Source: Cohnella lubricantis (GTDB taxonomy: Bacteria; Bacillota; Bacilli; Paenibacillales; Paenibacillaceae). From it: a stretch of DNA of 64,000 bases. Position 1 is the stretch's first letter, and every line of letters starts with the position of its first letter. Both the position numbers and the translations under genes were made by a program. The stretch spans positions 46,795 to 110,794 of the forward strand of contig NZ_JACJVN010000065.1 in assembly GCF_014212015.1 (NCBI RefSeq), in the 5' to 3' direction. The notes beneath the pieces are model-generated. The model was not told the DNA's origin. It made no database searches and worked only from the letters and a program-made list of their open reading frames with translations. Shown in pieces: positions 7,700 to 15,917 of the stretch.

Positions 7700-8959
7700 A
7701 TGGCGGACATTCAAGCCGCTCCGCAGAGAGATGCCGCGTTCTGGCGTCAATTGAAGGAAGAGATGAAGGCGGCGGCGCCGAGCCTTGGCATCGACAAGAT
7801 CGGGGTGGCGTCCGCCGAACCCTTCACCGAATTGAAGGATCGCCTCATTCGCCATCGCGAGCTCGGGCATGAATCGGGCTTCGAGGAGCCGGATCTGGAC
7901 AAGCGGACGGATCCGGCTCTGCTCTTCGACGCCCCCCGATCGATTATCGCGATCGCCGTCGCATACCCTTCGAAGCTGCTCAATCCCCCTGTATCGGAGC
8001 CGGGAGCAAGACGGGGCATTCTGTCCCGTTCCGCTTGGGGCGAGGATTATCACCGCGTGCTGAACGACCGGCTCTCCAAGCTGGCCGATTGGATCGCGGA
8101 GCGGGTGCCGGAAGCGCGCGGCTTGTCCATGGTGGATACAGGAGCGCTGTCCGACCGCGCGGTGGCGGAGCGAGCCGGCATCGGCTGGAGCGGGAAGAAT
8201 GCCTCGATCCTGACGCCGGAATGGGGATCTTGGGTGTACCTCGGCGAGATGATTACGAATTTGCCGCTGCCGCCCGACACGCCGATTACCGACAGCTGCG
8301 GCGACTGCACCCGCTGCATCGACGCTTGCCCGACGGGCGCTCTAGTAGGGCCAGGGCAGCTTAACGCGCAGATCTGCGTCTCCTACGTCACGCAGACGAA
8401 GGGCATCGTATCCGACGATATGATGGAGAAGATCGGCAATCGGCTGTACGGCTGCGATACATGCCAGATCGTCTGTCCGATTAACCGCGGGATCGACTCG
8501 CGCCAGCATGCGGAGCTGCTGCCCGATCCGGAGGTGGCGAAGCCGCTGCTCCGGCCGCTGCTCGAGATGGGCAACCGCGAGTTCAAGGAGAAGTTCGGCG
8601 CTAGCGCAGCAGCATGGCGCGGCCGCAAGCCGATCCAGCGCAACGCGCTGATCGGGCTCGGCAACTTCCGCGACGCGGAGTCGGTACCGGACGTCGCCCG
8701 TGTGCTGCGCGAGGACCCGCGCTTCGAGCTGCGGGCGACGGCGGCGTGGGCGCTTGGCCGCATCGGCGGCAGCGAAGCCGAGAGCGCGCTGCGGTCCGCC
8801 TTGGAGACCGAGGAGGAAGAGCAGGTCCGCGCTGCGGCGGAGAAGGCGCTGGAGACGATCCGCTCCGGCGGACCGAAGCGGCGCAGCTCCAAGCGTAAGG
8901 AGCAGCAGCCGGCATCGGGGAGGCGTGACGCCGACGAGGTTCAAGGGAATTATCCTTGA
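7700..8959 (+). CDS. queG: Epoxyqueuosine reductase
   Basis: Cobalamin- and Fe-S-dependent enzyme that reduces epoxyqueuosine to queuosine in the tRNA wobble position. Two ferredoxin-type clusters are visible: CGDCTRCIDACP at about residues 200-211 and CDTCQIVCP at about 252-260. The C-terminal third carries HEAT-like repeats (ALIGLGNFRDAESVPDVAR, ATAAWALGRIGGSEAE) followed by a basic tail. The frame extends to 7652, but ATG 7700 has AGGAGGTGAGGG directly upstream and fits the family N-terminus. The TGA lies inside the stem of the following terminator. Confidence 0.94.
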   Translation: MADIQAAPQRDAAFWRQLKEEMKAAAPSLGIDKIGVASAEPFTELKDRLIRHRELGHESGFEEPDLDKRTDPALLFDAPRSIIAIAVAYPSKLLNPPVSEPGARRGILSRSAWGEDYHRVLNDRLSKLADWIAERVPEARGLSMVDTGALSDRAVAERAGIGWSGKNASILTPEWGSWVYLGEMITNLPLPPDTPITDSCGDCTRCIDACPTGALVGPGQLNAQICVSYVTQTKGIVSDDMMEKIGNRLYGCDTCQIVCPINRGIDSRQHAELLPDPEVAKPLLRPLLEMGNREFKEKFGASAAAWRGRKPIQRNALIGLGNFRDAESVPDVARVLREDPRFELRATAAWALGRIGGSEAESALRSALETEEEEQVRAAAEKALETIRSGGPKRRSSKRKEQQPASGRRDADEVQGNYP

Positions 8960-8970
8960 ACCTTTTTTTT
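8937..8970 (+). terminator. Intrinsic terminator overlapping the queG stop codon
   Basis: AGGTTCAAGG (8937-8946) pairs perfectly with CCTTGAACCT (8954-8963), then seven more T. The queG TGA (8957-8959) lies in the 3' arm, so a ribosome finishing queG would cover the hairpin. Confidence 0.9.
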
Positions 8971-9059
8971 CGATAGAAGCGATATCCGGGCTTCCGAAAA
9001 TACATATTTTCACCGATATTAGATATAGGTTTGGAACGCAGAACAGGAGTGAGCAAGAC

Positions 9060-10082
9060 TTGAAGCTAATAGACATCGAAATGGTGGAGCCGGGACAGAA
9101 TCTGGGCAAGACGATCTTCTCCGCGAACGGAACCGTACTTCTGTCGGAAGGCGTGCAGTTGACTGTCTTCATGATCAGCACGCTCAAGAGGCTCGGCGTT
9201 ACCATGGTATACATAGACGATCCGCTCTACCGCGACATCCCCGATGAGGAGGTGCTGTCGGAGGAGACCAAACGGATGGTCATTAAGCAGATGTCGGAAT
9301 CGTTCGATGCGCTGCGCTCCGGCAAGGAATTCAACACGAAAGCGATCAGCAAGTCGGTGGATCAGATGCTGGACGATGTGCTGCAGAACCAGAATGTGCT
9401 CGTTCAGCTGTCCGATATCCGCACTGAAGATAACAAGATGTACATTCATGCGATGAACGTCTGCATGATGGCGACGCTCGTCGGCGTCAATATGGGGCTG
9501 AACATGATTCAGTTGAAGGAGCTGGCGATCGGCGCGCTGCTGCATGACATCGGCAAGCTTGGCGCGACGGAGAAGGACGAAGGCCGCCATCATCATGCGT
9601 GGCGGGGGTTCGAGCTGCTGAAGATGAAGCGGGAATACAGCCTGCTTAGCGCTCACGTCGCCTTCCAGCATCACGAATGCGTGGACGGCACCGGCCAGCC
9701 GCGCGGCATCGGGGGGGACGAGATTCATCTCTATGCGAAAATCGTGGCTGTCGCCAACATCTACGATAATCTGTTGACGGATCTCTCCGAGGGACGCCCG
9801 ATACTCCCTCACGAAGCGTTGGAACGCCTTCATGCCATGTCCGGGACGGCGCTGGACCACCAAGTGCTGGTCGAATTCATGCGCATCGTCTCCGTCTATC
9901 CGAACGGTATCTCCGTTCGCTTGTCGAGCAATCGGACCGGCATCGTCGTCGGGCAGCATAGAGGGCTGCCGGGAAGGCCGATCGTGCGCGTCATCGACAA
10001 GGAAGGCGACGAGGCCGTCGGTGCGGTGGAGATCGATCTTGCGCAGCATACGACGCTGTTTATCGATGCTGTTCTGTCGTAA
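9060..10082 (+). CDS. HD-GYP domain protein, putative cyclic-di-GMP phosphodiesterase
   Basis: About 340 residues. The HD motif is HDIGK at about residue 162. It is followed by HHE at about 204 and the GYP-type loop as DGTGQPRG, where Tyr is replaced by Gln. HD-GYP enzymes linearise c-di-GMP; this one keeps the HD metal ligands but deviates in the GYP loop, so activity is likely but unproven. The open frame runs back to 8700 through queG and the terminator. I place the start at TTG 9060 because AGGAGT (9045-9050) lies 9 bp before it; ATG 9081 is an alternative. A short N-terminal region of unknown fold precedes the HD domain. Confidence 0.85.
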   Translation: MKLIDIEMVEPGQNLGKTIFSANGTVLLSEGVQLTVFMISTLKRLGVTMVYIDDPLYRDIPDEEVLSEETKRMVIKQMSESFDALRSGKEFNTKAISKSVDQMLDDVLQNQNVLVQLSDIRTEDNKMYIHAMNVCMMATLVGVNMGLNMIQLKELAIGALLHDIGKLGATEKDEGRHHHAWRGFELLKMKREYSLLSAHVAFQHHECVDGTGQPRGIGGDEIHLYAKIVAVANIYDNLLTDLSEGRPILPHEALERLHAMSGTALDHQVLVEFMRIVSVYPNGISVRLSSNRTGIVVGQHRGLPGRPIVRVIDKEGDEAVGAVEIDLAQHTTLFIDAVLS

Positions 10083-10115
10083 CGGACGGACGGCATTCAT
10101 CGTTTGTTTGCCTAG

Positions 10116-10156
10116 AGGACGGTCCTCGAGCTGACGCTCGCGGGGCCGTCCTTGTT
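10116..10156 (+). terminator. Hairpin after the HD-GYP gene
   Basis: AGGACGG (10116-10122) pairs with CCGTCCT (10146-10152), with further GC pairs inside, followed by TTGTTG. Probable terminator with a weak U-tract. Confidence 0.6.
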
Positions 10157-10229
10157 GCGTTAGGGGCTGGCCTGCGCTCGGCGGTTCAATGGGCGAGGCG
10201 AGGGCCGGGGCGAGCCGCGGAGTAAGCCG

Positions 10230-10384
10230 CGGGCGGCGTGGGAGCGGGTGAGTGAACAAGGCACAAAAACAGCCTTGTTGGCGGGCGGCGTGGGAGCGGG
10301 TGAGTGAACAAGGCACAAAAACAGCCTTGTTGGCGGCGGCGTGCGAGCGGGTGAGTGAACAAGGCACAAAAACAGCCTTGCTCC
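10230..10384. repeat. Tandem array, 3 units of 51-52 bp with hairpin (family C)
   Basis: TGAGTGAACAAGGCACAAAA starts at 10249, 10301 and 10352 (spacing 52 and 51). Each unit has an AACAAGGC / GCCTTGTT stem around an A-rich 9-nt loop, joined by a GC-rich spacer (GGCGTGGGAGCGGG). The last unit breaks off immediately before the stop codon of the minus-strand AraC gene at 10385. It lies between convergent genes. Confidence 0.9.
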
Positions 10385-11248
10385 TCAGCGCTTCCCGCGG
10401 AATTGCGACCGGTAGCCGCGGGGCGACAGCCTCGAGAACGCTTTGAACACCTTCTCGAAGTGGGAGAGGTTCTCGAAGCCGACCTCCTCCGAGATGTCGG
10501 TGATCCGATCGTCCGTCTCGCGGAGCAGCTTCTGGGCTTCCTTAACACGCGTGATGCCGACGTACTCGGTGAAGCTGAAGCCGGTTACTTTCTTGAATGT
10601 GCGGCTAAGGTAGCTCGGGCTAAGATAGAATCGGCGGCTTAAGCCGTCCAGCGTCATCGGCTCTTGGTAATGGGCAGCGATGTACCGGGCGATCTCGGTC
10701 ATCTTGGCTTCGGTGGGGGAAGGCGCGCCCTCGGCATGCCCCGCATCGGCATCCAATGCCTGACGGGCCGCGAACAGCAGTACCTCCACGGCGGCATTGC
10801 GAATCGACAGCGCATGCCCGGGAGGGCGTTCCTGGATCTCGCGCAGCATCCCGTACAGCAGTTGTTCGATATGCAGCCTGTCCTGCGTCTCCAGCCGGAG
10901 CACTCGGCTGCTGCCGCGGAACGAGGAGAGCAGCAGCTTGGCCTCTTCTTCAGTGAACTGGCGGAAGTAGCCGGGGCTGAAGTACAGGACGATGCGCTCG
11001 TGGTTCGGTACGCCGGTATCCGACGTCTTGTGCACCTCGTCGCCCGGGATTAATACGAGATCGCCAGGCTGAATCGCATAGGAACGGTCCTTGATGAAGT
11101 AGAACCTCTCGCCGCCGAACAAGTAATAGAGCTCGAAGTGGCCGTGCATATGGTTCGCCGGCATTGAGTAATGTCCCCTTCTCCGGTCGTACTCCACATA
11201 GAAGAGGTCGCTCTGGCTGCCGTATCGAAGCCCGCTGCTGAGATTCAT
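10385..11248 (-). CDS. AraC-family regulator, probable controller of the uronate operon
   Basis: 287 residues. The N-terminal cupin-like domain contains HMHGHFELYYLFGGERFYFI and GDLVLIPGDEVHKTSD, a typical sugar-binding beta-barrel. The C-terminal AraC DNA-binding domain (about residues 185-285) shows LDGLSRRFYLSPSYLSRTFKKVTGFSFTEYV-type first helix-turn-helix and DISEEVGFENLSHFEKVFK second one. GGAGG lies 8 bp before the ATG. It is divergent from the Gfo/Idh-uxaCBA genes with 128 bp between, the classic arrangement for an AraC-type activator of an adjacent sugar operon; the link is inferred from position. Confidence 0.9.
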   Translation of the reverse strand: MNLSSGLRYGSQSDLFYVEYDRRRGHYSMPANHMHGHFELYYLFGGERFYFIKDRSYAIQPGDLVLIPGDEVHKTSDTGVPNHERIVLYFSPGYFRQFTEEEAKLLLSSFRGSSRVLRLETQDRLHIEQLLYGMLREIQERPPGHALSIRNAAVEVLLFAARQALDADAGHAEGAPSPTEAKMTEIARYIAAHYQEPMTLDGLSRRFYLSPSYLSRTFKKVTGFSFTEYVGITRVKEAQKLLRETDDRITDISEEVGFENLSHFEKVFKAFSRLSPRGYRSQFRGKR

Positions 11249-11376
11249 GCGAACGCCTCCAGTTAGGACAAAATATGCGGGTTTTCATTAAGAATAACAT
11301 AGATTGCGGAGCTAATATGCATATAATTGCGGTACATTCTCTTCATAAGGAACTTAAGACAAAGGAGAGATGGGGC

Positions 11377-12744
11377 ATGGCGAAGAAAAAGTATGTACAG
11401 GTCGGCGCCGGCGGGCGCGCTGAATTCTTCTATTCCGCGATCGCGACGATGTTCCGGGACACGTCCGAGCTGCTCGCCTTCTGCGATATGAACCAGACCC
11501 GCATGGATTACGCGAACAAGCTGCTGACTGGCAAGTACGATTACCCGGCTGTGCGCACCTACAAGAGCAACGAGTTCGAGCGCATGATCGAGACCGAGAA
11601 GCCGGACGCCGTCATCGTCACCAGCGTCGACCGGACGCATCACACGTACATCATCCGGGCGCTGGAGCTTGGCTGCGACGTCATCACCGAGAAGCCGATG
11701 ACGGTCGACGAAGAGAAGTGCCAGCAGATACTCGACGCCGTCGAGCGCACGGGCCGCAGCGTCCGCGTGACGTTCAATTACCGCTACGCGCCGCATCACA
11801 CGAAGGCGCGGGAGCTGATCGCGGACGGCACGATCGGCGACATCACCTCGATTCACTTCGAATGGCTGCTGAACACGCAGCACGGGGCGGATTACTTCCG
11901 TAGATGGCATCGCGACAAGCGGAACAGCGGCGGCCTGCTCGTGCACAAATCGACGCACCACTTCGATCTCGTGAACTTCTGGATCGGCTCGCAGCCGGAC
12001 ACGGTGTTCGCGATGGGCGACCTGCTCTTCTACGGCCGGGAGAACGCCGAGAAGCGCGGCGTGACGAAGTTCTACGACCGGGCGACTGGACACCCGAACG
12101 CGAAGGACGATCCGTTCGCGCTGCCGCTGGACGGGAACGAGCATCTGAAGGCGATGTATCTCGACGCGGAGCACGAGGACGGCTACAAGCGCGACCAGAG
12201 CGTATTCGGCGACGGCATCTCGATCGAGGATACGATGAGCGTGCTCGTGAAGTACAAGAACAAAGCGCAGCTGACGTACTCGCTAAACGCCTATTTGCCT
12301 TGGGAAGGCTACCGGATCGCGTTCAACGGCACGAAGGGCCGCATCGAGATGAAGGTCGTCGAGCAGTCTTACGTCAATTCCGGCGGCGACAAGGCGCTGG
12401 AGGGGGCGGTTCAGGGCGTGAACATTCTCGTCTTCCCGATGTTCGGCGAGGCGTACAAGGTAGACTTCGAGCTGGGCGAAGGCGGACATGGCGGCGGCGA
12501 CCCGGTGCTGCTGAACGATATCTTCGGCGTGCCGGCGCCCGATAGGTTCAACCGGGCGGCCAACCACATCGACGGCGCGCGCTCGATTCTGACGGGCATC
12601 GCGGCGAACAAGTCGATCCGCACCGGGCAAGCGGTGAAGGTGGACGATCTCGTCCGGTTCTACGAGCCGTCTGCCCGAGCTAAGGCAGCCGGCCGCCCTG
12701 CGGACGATTCCAAGCGCGAAGCAATCAGCGCGAGCTCGAACTGA
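11377..12744 (+). CDS. Gfo/Idh/MocA-family NAD(P)-dependent oxidoreductase, first gene of uronate operon
   Basis: 455 residues. The N-terminal Rossmann fold has VGAGGRAEFF in place of the usual GxGxxG loop start. It is followed by VIVTSVDRTHHTYIIRALELG and the family signature ITEKPMTVDEEKC. The substrate-side block NYRYAPHHTKARELI and the GGLLVHKSTHHFDLVNFW histidines are conserved. The open frame extends to 11275, but ATG 11377 follows AAAGGAGAG. The operon context suggests it oxidises or reduces a uronate or uronate-containing sugar before UxaC; the exact substrate is not readable. Confidence 0.88.
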   Translation: MAKKKYVQVGAGGRAEFFYSAIATMFRDTSELLAFCDMNQTRMDYANKLLTGKYDYPAVRTYKSNEFERMIETEKPDAVIVTSVDRTHHTYIIRALELGCDVITEKPMTVDEEKCQQILDAVERTGRSVRVTFNYRYAPHHTKARELIADGTIGDITSIHFEWLLNTQHGADYFRRWHRDKRNSGGLLVHKSTHHFDLVNFWIGSQPDTVFAMGDLLFYGRENAEKRGVTKFYDRATGHPNAKDDPFALPLDGNEHLKAMYLDAEHEDGYKRDQSVFGDGISIEDTMSVLVKYKNKAQLTYSLNAYLPWEGYRIAFNGTKGRIEMKVVEQSYVNSGGDKALEGAVQGVNILVFPMFGEAYKVDFELGEGGHGGGDPVLLNDIFGVPAPDRFNRAANHIDGARSILTGIAANKSIRTGQAVKVDDLVRFYEPSARAKAAGRPADDSKREAISASSN

Positions 12745-12812
12745 GGGCGCGGCTGGAACTACCTTTTTCGACAGAAGGACTATACGATTATTCGACGGAG
12801 GAAGATCTGCAC

Positions 12813-14264
12813 ATGAAGACGTTTATGGATGACCGATTCCTGCTGGGAAGCGACACGGCTGTCACGCTGTATGAACAATTCGCCAAGCCGATGCCGATTA
12901 TCGACTACCACTGCCACCTCGATCCTCAGGCGATCTACGAGAACAAGCCGTTCAACAATTTGACCGAGGTATGGCTGTACGGCGACCACTACAAGTGGCG
13001 GGCGATGCGAGCGAACGGAATCGAGGAGCAGTATGTGACGGGCGGCGAAGGCGTCAGCGACTACGACCGATTCTTGGCATATGCGAAGACCGTGCCAATG
13101 ACGATCGGCAATCCGCTCTATCATTGGTCGCACCTTGAGCTTCGCCGCCTCTTCGGCATCGATGAGCTCATTAATGAGAAGAACGCTCCAATTATATGGG
13201 AGAAGGCGAATGCTCGGCTAAGCGGAGGCGGCTTCACGCCCCAGGACCTGATCCGCGGCTCGAACGTCCGCGTCGTCTGCACGACGGATGATCCGGCGGA
13301 CTCCCTCGAGTATCATCGGAAGTTAATGGAGGAGAACCGCCACGGCTTCCAGGTTCGGCCGTCGTTCCGTCCGGACAAGGCGCTGGAGCTGGCGCGTGCG
13401 ACGTTCCGGCCTTGGCTGAAGCGGCTGGAGGAGATCTGCGGGTATGAGGTATCCAACTATGACTTGCTGCTGAAGGCGCTGGAAGAGCGGATCGAGGCGT
13501 TCCACCAGACGGGCTGCCTGCTGTCGGACCACGCGATCGACACCGTCATGTTCGCGGAAGCGACGCGGGAGCAGGCAGCGGCGATCTATGCCAAGGCGTT
13601 GCGCGGGGAGTCCGTAACCGCCGAGGAGGAAGCGCAGTACAAGACGCACACGCTGCTGTTCCTCGCCCGCGAGTATTCCAAGCGCGGCTGGACGATGCAG
13701 CTTCACATTCACGCGAACCGCAGCAACAACACGGTGATGTTCGAGAAGGTTGGTCCCGACACCGGCTTCGACTCGATCAACGCAGGGCCGCTGGCCGGGC
13801 CGCTCGTCAAGCTGCTGGACGGCATGGAGATGGACGGCGGCTTGCCGCGCACGATTCTGTATTCGCTGAACGCCGGGGACAACGATGTGCTCGCTTCGAT
13901 CATCGGCAGCTTCCAAGGAGGCGGTATTCCGGGGAAAATCCAGCTTGGCTCCGCGTGGTGGTTCAACGATACGATCGACGGCATGCTCGCCCAGATGAAG
14001 TCGCTCGCGAACATGGGCTTGCTCAGCCGGTTCGTCGGCATGCTGACGGATTCCCGCAGCTTCCTATCGTATCCGCGCCACGAATACTTCCGCCGCATCC
14101 TCTGCAATCTGATCGGCGATTGGGTAGAGAATGGGCTTGTTCCGGCCGATATGGAGCTGCTTCAGACGATCGTGGAAGGCATCTGCTACCGGAATGCCGA
14201 AGCTTACTTCCGCTTCGGCTCCGAGTCCGCGCAGATCGATCGTCCGACGGCAGCCGGCGTCTAA
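12813..14264 (+). CDS. uxaC: Glucuronate/galacturonate isomerase
   Basis: Converts D-glucuronate to D-fructuronate and D-galacturonate to D-tagaturonate, the first step of hexuronate breakdown. The 483-residue protein shows the amidohydrolase-like metal site IIDYHCHLDPQAI near residue 30, WSHLELRRLFGI, and VRVVCTTDDPADSLEYH. The C-terminal signature WFNDTIDGMLAQMKSLANMGLLSRFVGMLTDSRSF is split here only for description. Length fits UxaC (about 470). It is followed 21 bp later by uxaB. Confidence 0.95.
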   Translation: MKTFMDDRFLLGSDTAVTLYEQFAKPMPIIDYHCHLDPQAIYENKPFNNLTEVWLYGDHYKWRAMRANGIEEQYVTGGEGVSDYDRFLAYAKTVPMTIGNPLYHWSHLELRRLFGIDELINEKNAPIIWEKANARLSGGGFTPQDLIRGSNVRVVCTTDDPADSLEYHRKLMEENRHGFQVRPSFRPDKALELARATFRPWLKRLEEICGYEVSNYDLLLKALEERIEAFHQTGCLLSDHAIDTVMFAEATREQAAAIYAKALRGESVTAEEEAQYKTHTLLFLAREYSKRGWTMQLHIHANRSNNTVMFEKVGPDTGFDSINAGPLAGPLVKLLDGMEMDGGLPRTILYSLNAGDNDVLASIIGSFQGGGIPGKIQLGSAWWFNDTIDGMLAQMKSLANMGLLSRFVGMLTDSRSFLSYPRHEYFRRILCNLIGDWVENGLVPADMELLQTIVEGICYRNAEAYFRFGSESAQIDRPTAAGV

Positions 14265-14285
14265 GCGTTGAGAGGGAGCGGGAGG

Positions 14286-15917
14286 ATGAAGCCAATCGGA
14301 ACGAGGCGGGGGATGGATGCGATTCGCGCGTCCGGAGCGCCAAACGGGAAGGTTAACGATGGGTCGAATGAGAGCGGATTCCAGCCGAATGAGCAGACCG
14401 CGGAGACGGCTGACTCGATGCCTAAAGAGCCGCTTCGGTTGATCCGGGCGGCCCTAACAGGCGAAGACGCAGAGCAATATGAGCGCCTGATGGGTTATCC
14501 GGTTAAGGTGCTTCAGATCGGGGAGGGCAGCTTCCTCCGGGGCTTCGCGGATTGGATGATTCACCGCTGCAACAAGCAGGGGCTGTTCGAAGGCGGCGTT
14601 GCCGTATCGCAGCCGCGTCCGTCCGGCGCGGCCAAGCTAGCGGAGCTGAAGCGCCAGGACGGATTGTACCATCAATGGATTCGCGGCCTGCAGGGCGGGA
14701 AGACGGTCGACGAGCTGGAGCTCGTCTCCGTCTTCTCCCGGATGATCGATCCGTATGAAGAGTGGGGCGAATTCCTCGCGCTGGCGGATGGCCCCGAGCT
14801 TGAAGCCGTCGTATCGAATACGACGGAAGCGGGGCTGACGTATCAGCCGTCCGAGTGGGCGCCGGATCATCCCGTGCTGTCGTATCCCGGCAAGCTGGCG
14901 GTGTTCCTGCACCGCCGGTTCGAACGCTTCCAAGGCGATCCGGCGAGCGGACTGCTGCTGCTTCCGTGCGAGCTGGTCGAGCGCAACGGCGACAAGCTGC
15001 GCGACATCGTGCTGCGGCATGCGCAGGATTGGGGGCTGCCGGAAGCCTTCTCGAAGTGGATTCGCGAGCATAATCGGTTCCTCAACTCGCTGGTCGACCG
15101 GATCGTGACCGGTTACCCGGAGGCGGAAGCGGAGGAGCGGCTCGCCGAATTAGGAGTGGAGGATCGGCTCCTCAATGCGGCCGAGCCGTATCATCTATGG
15201 GCGATCGAAGGCGAGCCGGAGCTAGATGCGGTGCTGCCGTTCGCCCGCGCCGGGCTGAACGTGCGGTGGGTCGACGAGCTTCAGCCGTATCAGCTGCGTA
15301 AGGTGCGTATTCTGAACGGCGCGCATACGCTGATCGCAAGTGTCGGCTTGCTGAACGGGCTAAGCGAGGTGCGGGAGGCCGTGGAGCATCCCGTCTACGG
15401 CGAGTTCATCCGCGGCGCGATCATGGACGAGATCGTTCCAATGGTGCCGCTGCCCGAAGAGGAGATGAGGCGATACGCCGAAGAAGTGCTTGAGCGATTC
15501 GCCAACCCGTTCGTGAGGCACAAGCTGGCTGATATCTCGCTGAACAGTCTGTCCAAGTTCAAGGTTCGCCTGTTGCCGACGCTCGAAGCTTATGTCGAGC
15601 GGACGGGCGAATTGCCGCCGCGCATCACGCAGGCGTTCGCTTCGCTGCTTCGGCTGTATCGCGCGCGAGAGACGGATGGCGGATACGCCGGCAGCCGGCT
15701 GAACGGCGAGCCGATCGCGCTGCGCGACGATCCGGAGGCGCTGGCGGAGCTCGCCGCGCTTTGGGCGGGAGTGGACCGCGGCGAACGGGGAATGACGGAG
15801 CTGGTCGCCGAGCTTCTCAGCCGTTCGGCCTGGTGGGGCCGGGATCTGAACGAAGTAGCCGGCTTGCGCGAAGCGCTGGCCGATGCGTTGACGAGGATGG
15901 AGGCGATGGCAGAATGA
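14286..15917 (+). CDS. uxaB: Tagaturonate reductase (altronate oxidoreductase)
   Basis: NAD-dependent mannitol-dehydrogenase-family enzyme interconverting tagaturonate and altronate. The nucleotide-binding start VLQIGEGSFLRGFADW is followed by VVSNTTEAGLTY and the catalytic-domain block RKVRILNGAHTLIA. With ATG 14286 the product is 543 residues, with about 75 residues before the conserved domain against fewer than 20 in relatives. A later ATG (14418) lacks an obvious ribosome-binding site, so the extension may be real. Its stop overlaps uxaA (ATGA at 15914-15917). Confidence 0.92.
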   Translation: MKPIGTRRGMDAIRASGAPNGKVNDGSNESGFQPNEQTAETADSMPKEPLRLIRAALTGEDAEQYERLMGYPVKVLQIGEGSFLRGFADWMIHRCNKQGLFEGGVAVSQPRPSGAAKLAELKRQDGLYHQWIRGLQGGKTVDELELVSVFSRMIDPYEEWGEFLALADGPELEAVVSNTTEAGLTYQPSEWAPDHPVLSYPGKLAVFLHRRFERFQGDPASGLLLLPCELVERNGDKLRDIVLRHAQDWGLPEAFSKWIREHNRFLNSLVDRIVTGYPEAEAEERLAELGVEDRLLNAAEPYHLWAIEGEPELDAVLPFARAGLNVRWVDELQPYQLRKVRILNGAHTLIASVGLLNGLSEVREAVEHPVYGEFIRGAIMDEIVPMVPLPEEEMRRYAEEVLERFANPFVRHKLADISLNSLSKFKVRLLPTLEAYVERTGELPPRITQAFASLLRLYRARETDGGYAGSRLNGEPIALRDDPEALAELAALWAGVDRGERGMTELVAELLSRSAWWGRDLNEVAGLREALADALTRMEAMAE

